A stretch of 64,000 nt of DNA from a bacterium (GTDB lineage Bacteria > Methylomirabilota > Methylomirabilia > Methylomirabilales > 2-02-FULL-66-22): NCBI GenBank assembly GCA_029580855.1, contig JAKPQH010000205.1:78433-142432 (forward strand), read 5' to 3'. Below the pieces are notes generated by a model that made no database searches, was not told where the DNA came from, and saw only the letters and a list, made by a program, of their open reading frames with translations. The translations under genes and the position numbers were made by a program. Below, one piece after another: positions 61,430 through 64,000 of the stretch (its first letter is position 1; each line of letters starts with the position of its first letter).

Positions 61430-61617
61430 ACTCACCGACGAGCCGAGCGCGACCGTCGGGCGCGGCAGATCCGTCGCGCCGGACCCCGGTGCCCGCGCGA
61501 CGCACCGGGAGGTTGGCGGCGGTGGATGGGGCGGCCCGCTCCTCTCCCGCACCGCGCCCGCCCTTGACAACCCCGCCACACCGGCCTACGTTCGCAGCAG
61601 GAAAGGAGGTGAGGGGC

Positions 61618-63066
61618 ATGGACATCCCCGTCGAGCGACTCGACGAATACCGCTGGCGGATCCCGGCGGGCAGCCGGCCCGAGATGGCGGTGCCGGCGAT
61701 CATCTATGCGGACGACCGTCTCATGGACCAGATCAAGGGAGACCAGTCGCTGGAGCAGGCGATGAACGGCGCCACGCTTCCCGGCGTCGTCCGGGCGGCC
61801 TACGCGATGCCCGACATTCATCAGGGGTACGGGCTCCCGATCGGGGCCGTGGTGGCGACACGGACCGACGGGGGCGTCGTCACGCCGGGCGGTGTCGGGT
61901 ACGACATCAATTGCGGCGTGCGGCTCCTCCGGACGGATCTCACCAAGGCCGAGGCGCTCCCGCGGATCAAGGAGCTGGTGAATGCGCTCTTCACCGCCAT
62001 TCCCAGCGGGGTGGGCTCGCACGGCAAGGTCCGCCTGACCAAGGAGACGCAGGCGCGGCCGCTCGTGGAAGGCGCGCGCTGGGCGGTGGCGGAGGGCATG
62101 GGGGAGCCGGAGGATCTGGTCTTCGCCGAGGCGGGCGGATGCATCGCGGGGGCGGACCCCGACGCGGTGAGCCACAAGGCGCACGAGCGGGGCCGCGATC
62201 AGGTCGGGACGCTGGGGTCCGGGAATCATTTTGAAGAAGTCCAGGTGGTCGACCGAATCTACGACGAGCAGGCGGCCGACGTCATGGGGCTTTTCCCCGG
62301 GCAGGTGACGGTGCTCATCCACACCGGCTCCCGCGGGTTCGGGCACCAGGTGTGCACGGACTATCTGGCGAGCATGGAGCGGGCCGTCAAGAAATACGGG
62401 ATTCGGGTGCCTGACCGCCAGCTCGCGTGCGCGCCGTTCGATTCCGGCGAAGCGCAGGCGTACCTGGGCGCCATGCGCGCCGCGGCGAACTACGCCTGGG
62501 CCAACCGCCAGTGCCTCACCCAGTGGACTCGCGAGGTCTTCCAGAGAGTCTTCAGGAAATCGCCGCGCGACCTGGGGATCGCGGTGGTCTACGACGTCGC
62601 GCACAACATCGCCAAACTCGAGGAACACCGGGTCGATGGGCGCGCCATGCGTCTTGTTGTCCATCGAAAAGGGGCGACGCGGGCCTTTCCACCGGGACAC
62701 CCCGAGCTTCCCGAGCGCTACCGTGCCATCGGCCAGCCGGTCCTCGTCCCCGGCGACATGGGACGGGCGTCGTTCGTCCTCGTGGGAACCGCCGGGGCCA
62801 TGGACGAGACCTTCGGCAGCACCTGCCATGGGGCGGGGCGGCTTCTCAGCCGCGCCGCCGCTATTCGAGCCGGCAAGGGGCGGTCGATCGAGCGGGAACT
62901 GGAGGACACGTACGGCGTGTACGCCAGAGCCAGCGGACGCGACTCCATGAAAGAGGAGATGCCCGAGGCGTACAAAAACGTCCAGGACGTGGTGAGCGTC
63001 TGCCATAACGCCGGCATCTCCAAGATGGTGGCTCGACTGAGACCGCTGGGGTGCATCAAGGGATAG
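61618..63066 (+). CDS. rtcB: RNA-splicing ligase RtcB
   Basis: MPDIHQGYGLPIGAVVAT, GGVGYDINCGVRLL, LGSGNHFEEVQ, HTGSRGFGHQVC; GAAAGGAGGTGA before ATG. Confidence 0.96.
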   Translation: MDIPVERLDEYRWRIPAGSRPEMAVPAIIYADDRLMDQIKGDQSLEQAMNGATLPGVVRAAYAMPDIHQGYGLPIGAVVATRTDGGVVTPGGVGYDINCGVRLLRTDLTKAEALPRIKELVNALFTAIPSGVGSHGKVRLTKETQARPLVEGARWAVAEGMGEPEDLVFAEAGGCIAGADPDAVSHKAHERGRDQVGTLGSGNHFEEVQVVDRIYDEQAADVMGLFPGQVTVLIHTGSRGFGHQVCTDYLASMERAVKKYGIRVPDRQLACAPFDSGEAQAYLGAMRAAANYAWANRQCLTQWTREVFQRVFRKSPRDLGIAVVYDVAHNIAKLEEHRVDGRAMRLVVHRKGATRAFPPGHPELPERYRAIGQPVLVPGDMGRASFVLVGTAGAMDETFGSTCHGAGRLLSRAAAIRAGKGRSIERELEDTYGVYARASGRDSMKEEMPEAYKNVQDVVSVCHNAGISKMVARLRPLGCIKG

Positions 63067-63275
63067 CCCGGTAGCGGGCCGGCGGGCACCCCCGCAGGGG
63101 GGTGGCCGGCGGCCCGCGGCGAGCGCAGGAAGGGCCGGTGCCGGGTCCGGGCGCTCAACGCCGGGCGCCGACGGCCCACCGGCGCGCGCACGACGGCACG
63201 GGATCGCCGGCACCGGGCGGGTCTGCCGGCCGCCCGGGCCGCGCACGTGTGGGGTGCGGTTGGGAAGAGCGCGGG

Positions 63276-63494
63276 TTACGCGCTCGGAACGGGTTCGCCC
63301 TCGGCCGGGGGTTCCGGGGGTGGGGCTGCGGACGGCGCGGGCGGCGCTGCCGACGAAGCGCTCTCGGCTTTGCGACGGGGCTTGGCAGCACCGGCGGCGG
63401 ACGTGCCGCCGGCCATGGCGGCTTGGCGGCGTTTCTTCAATCGGTCCTGGCGTCGTTGGCGGCGGCGGCGGATTTCCTTTTCCTTCTCGCGCAC
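63276..63494 (-). CDS. Small highly basic protein with Ala/Pro-rich tail
   Basis: GTG start: REKEKEIRRRRQRRQDRLKKRRQAAMAGGTSAAGAAKPRRKAESASSAAPPAP... Confidence 0.4.
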   Translation of the reverse strand: MREKEKEIRRRRQRRQDRLKKRRQAAMAGGTSAAGAAKPRRKAESASSAAPPAPSAAPPPEPPAEGEPVPSA

Positions 63495-63662
63495 AGAGAG
63501 TCTCCTTGTCGGGCAGACGCGTTGTTTTGGCGGTCGGTGAAGGGCCAAAGATAAACCTGCGTCGCCCGGCTGTCAACGGCTACCAACGGGGTGTCCGGTT
63601 TTCTTGTCCGGCGCGACCCGGCCGCGTCTCGACCCGACGGCCGCGCGCGGGGTTTGGTGGCG

Positions 63663-64000
63663 TCACCAGTCCTTGTACGTGGAACTGGCCGCGTTCTTTC
63701 CGGGGAGGGATTTGAGGGGCTTGCCGGCGCTGGTGCTGTGGACATCCTCGATCCCGGACACGACGCCGGCCCGATCCACGACGAGCTTCAAACTCCAGTC
63801 GACCTTGCCGGTCATGGGGTCGGGGTACAGGCGTCGGAGATACCGCCGGGTCTGCAGCTGGGTTCTATCGTCGAGCAAGTCCTTGAGCTCCTTCGGGAGC
63901 CGGTTGTGGTCCGCCCGGTAGCGGACGATGGCGCGCCGGATTTCGCCGAGCCGAAACAGCAGTTCCTCTTCCTTGTCCCGCTTGATCTGCGTGGTCCACA
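63663..64000 (-). CDS. Type II secretion/pseudopilin-like protein, N-terminus beyond window
   Basis: Frame stays open to right edge: TQIKRDKEEELLFRLGEIRRAIVRYRADHNRLPKELKDLLDDRTQLQTRRYLRRLYPDPMTGKVDW...; pseudopilin C-terminal pattern. Confidence 0.7.
   Translation of the reverse strand, partial: WTTQIKRDKEEELLFRLGEIRRAIVRYRADHNRLPKELKDLLDDRTQLQTRRYLRRLYPDPMTGKVDWSLKLVVDRAGVVSGIEDVHSTSAGKPLKSLPGKNAASSTYKDW

Noticed and set aside
58853-61579. 908-aa minus-strand ORF
   Set aside because: Antisense shadow of permease and isomerase genes.
57469-61617. First ~1380 codons of the 1865-aa ORF 57469-63066
   Set aside because: Shadow frame over the ABC ATPase, permease and isomerase genes in high-GC DNA; composition is Gly/Ala/Arg/Pro-rich. 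Only the C-terminal RtcB part (from 61618) is a real gene.

Overview
This 64 kb window is GC-rich bacterial chromosomal DNA with dense, mostly housekeeping and transport gene content. I saw no tRNA, rRNA, CRISPR array, phage or transposase. The lineage is uncertain; codon usage and gene mix would fit an uncultured soil or sediment group, which is inference only. Main blocks, in order: (i) RND efflux pump truncated at the left edge, plus a small PII-like protein; (ii) Lgt, UbiX, an LpdD-like protein, an enolase-superfamily enzyme and a ferritin-like protein; (iii) fur/zur-znuACB-type metal uptake operon; (iv) TetR-HlyD-ABC-ABC-ABC2-ABC2 exporter; (v) ferric iron ABC importer with permease and ATPase fused in one ORF; (vi) fur-dtxR-feoB operon; (vii) pair of M16 peptidases; (viii) CopA-type P-ATPase; (ix) a region of about 6 kb with three small zinc-ribbon/receiver proteins, a bactofilin and a small protein that share an uncharacterised 'VLDRR' motif; (x) GlnRS, a pseudopilin, an HpcH/HpaI aldolase and a PHP phosphoesterase; (xi) a fused siroheme-decarboxylase-like gene followed by a full ccmABCDEFGH(I) cluster; (xii) SDR, a phosphonate/iron-type ABC importer, a TIM-barrel isomerase and RtcB; (xiii) a pseudopilin-like CDS truncated at the right edge. 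Most promising for novelty: the zinc-ribbon/receiver triplet with the VLDRR proteins, a candidate switching RNA in the same region, the fused iron ABC transporter with an internal ribosome-binding site, the CX3C motif in CcmG, and an 8-nt quasi-periodic inverted tract in the ccm cluster. Many long ORFs in the supplied track are GC-rich shadow frames and were rejected.
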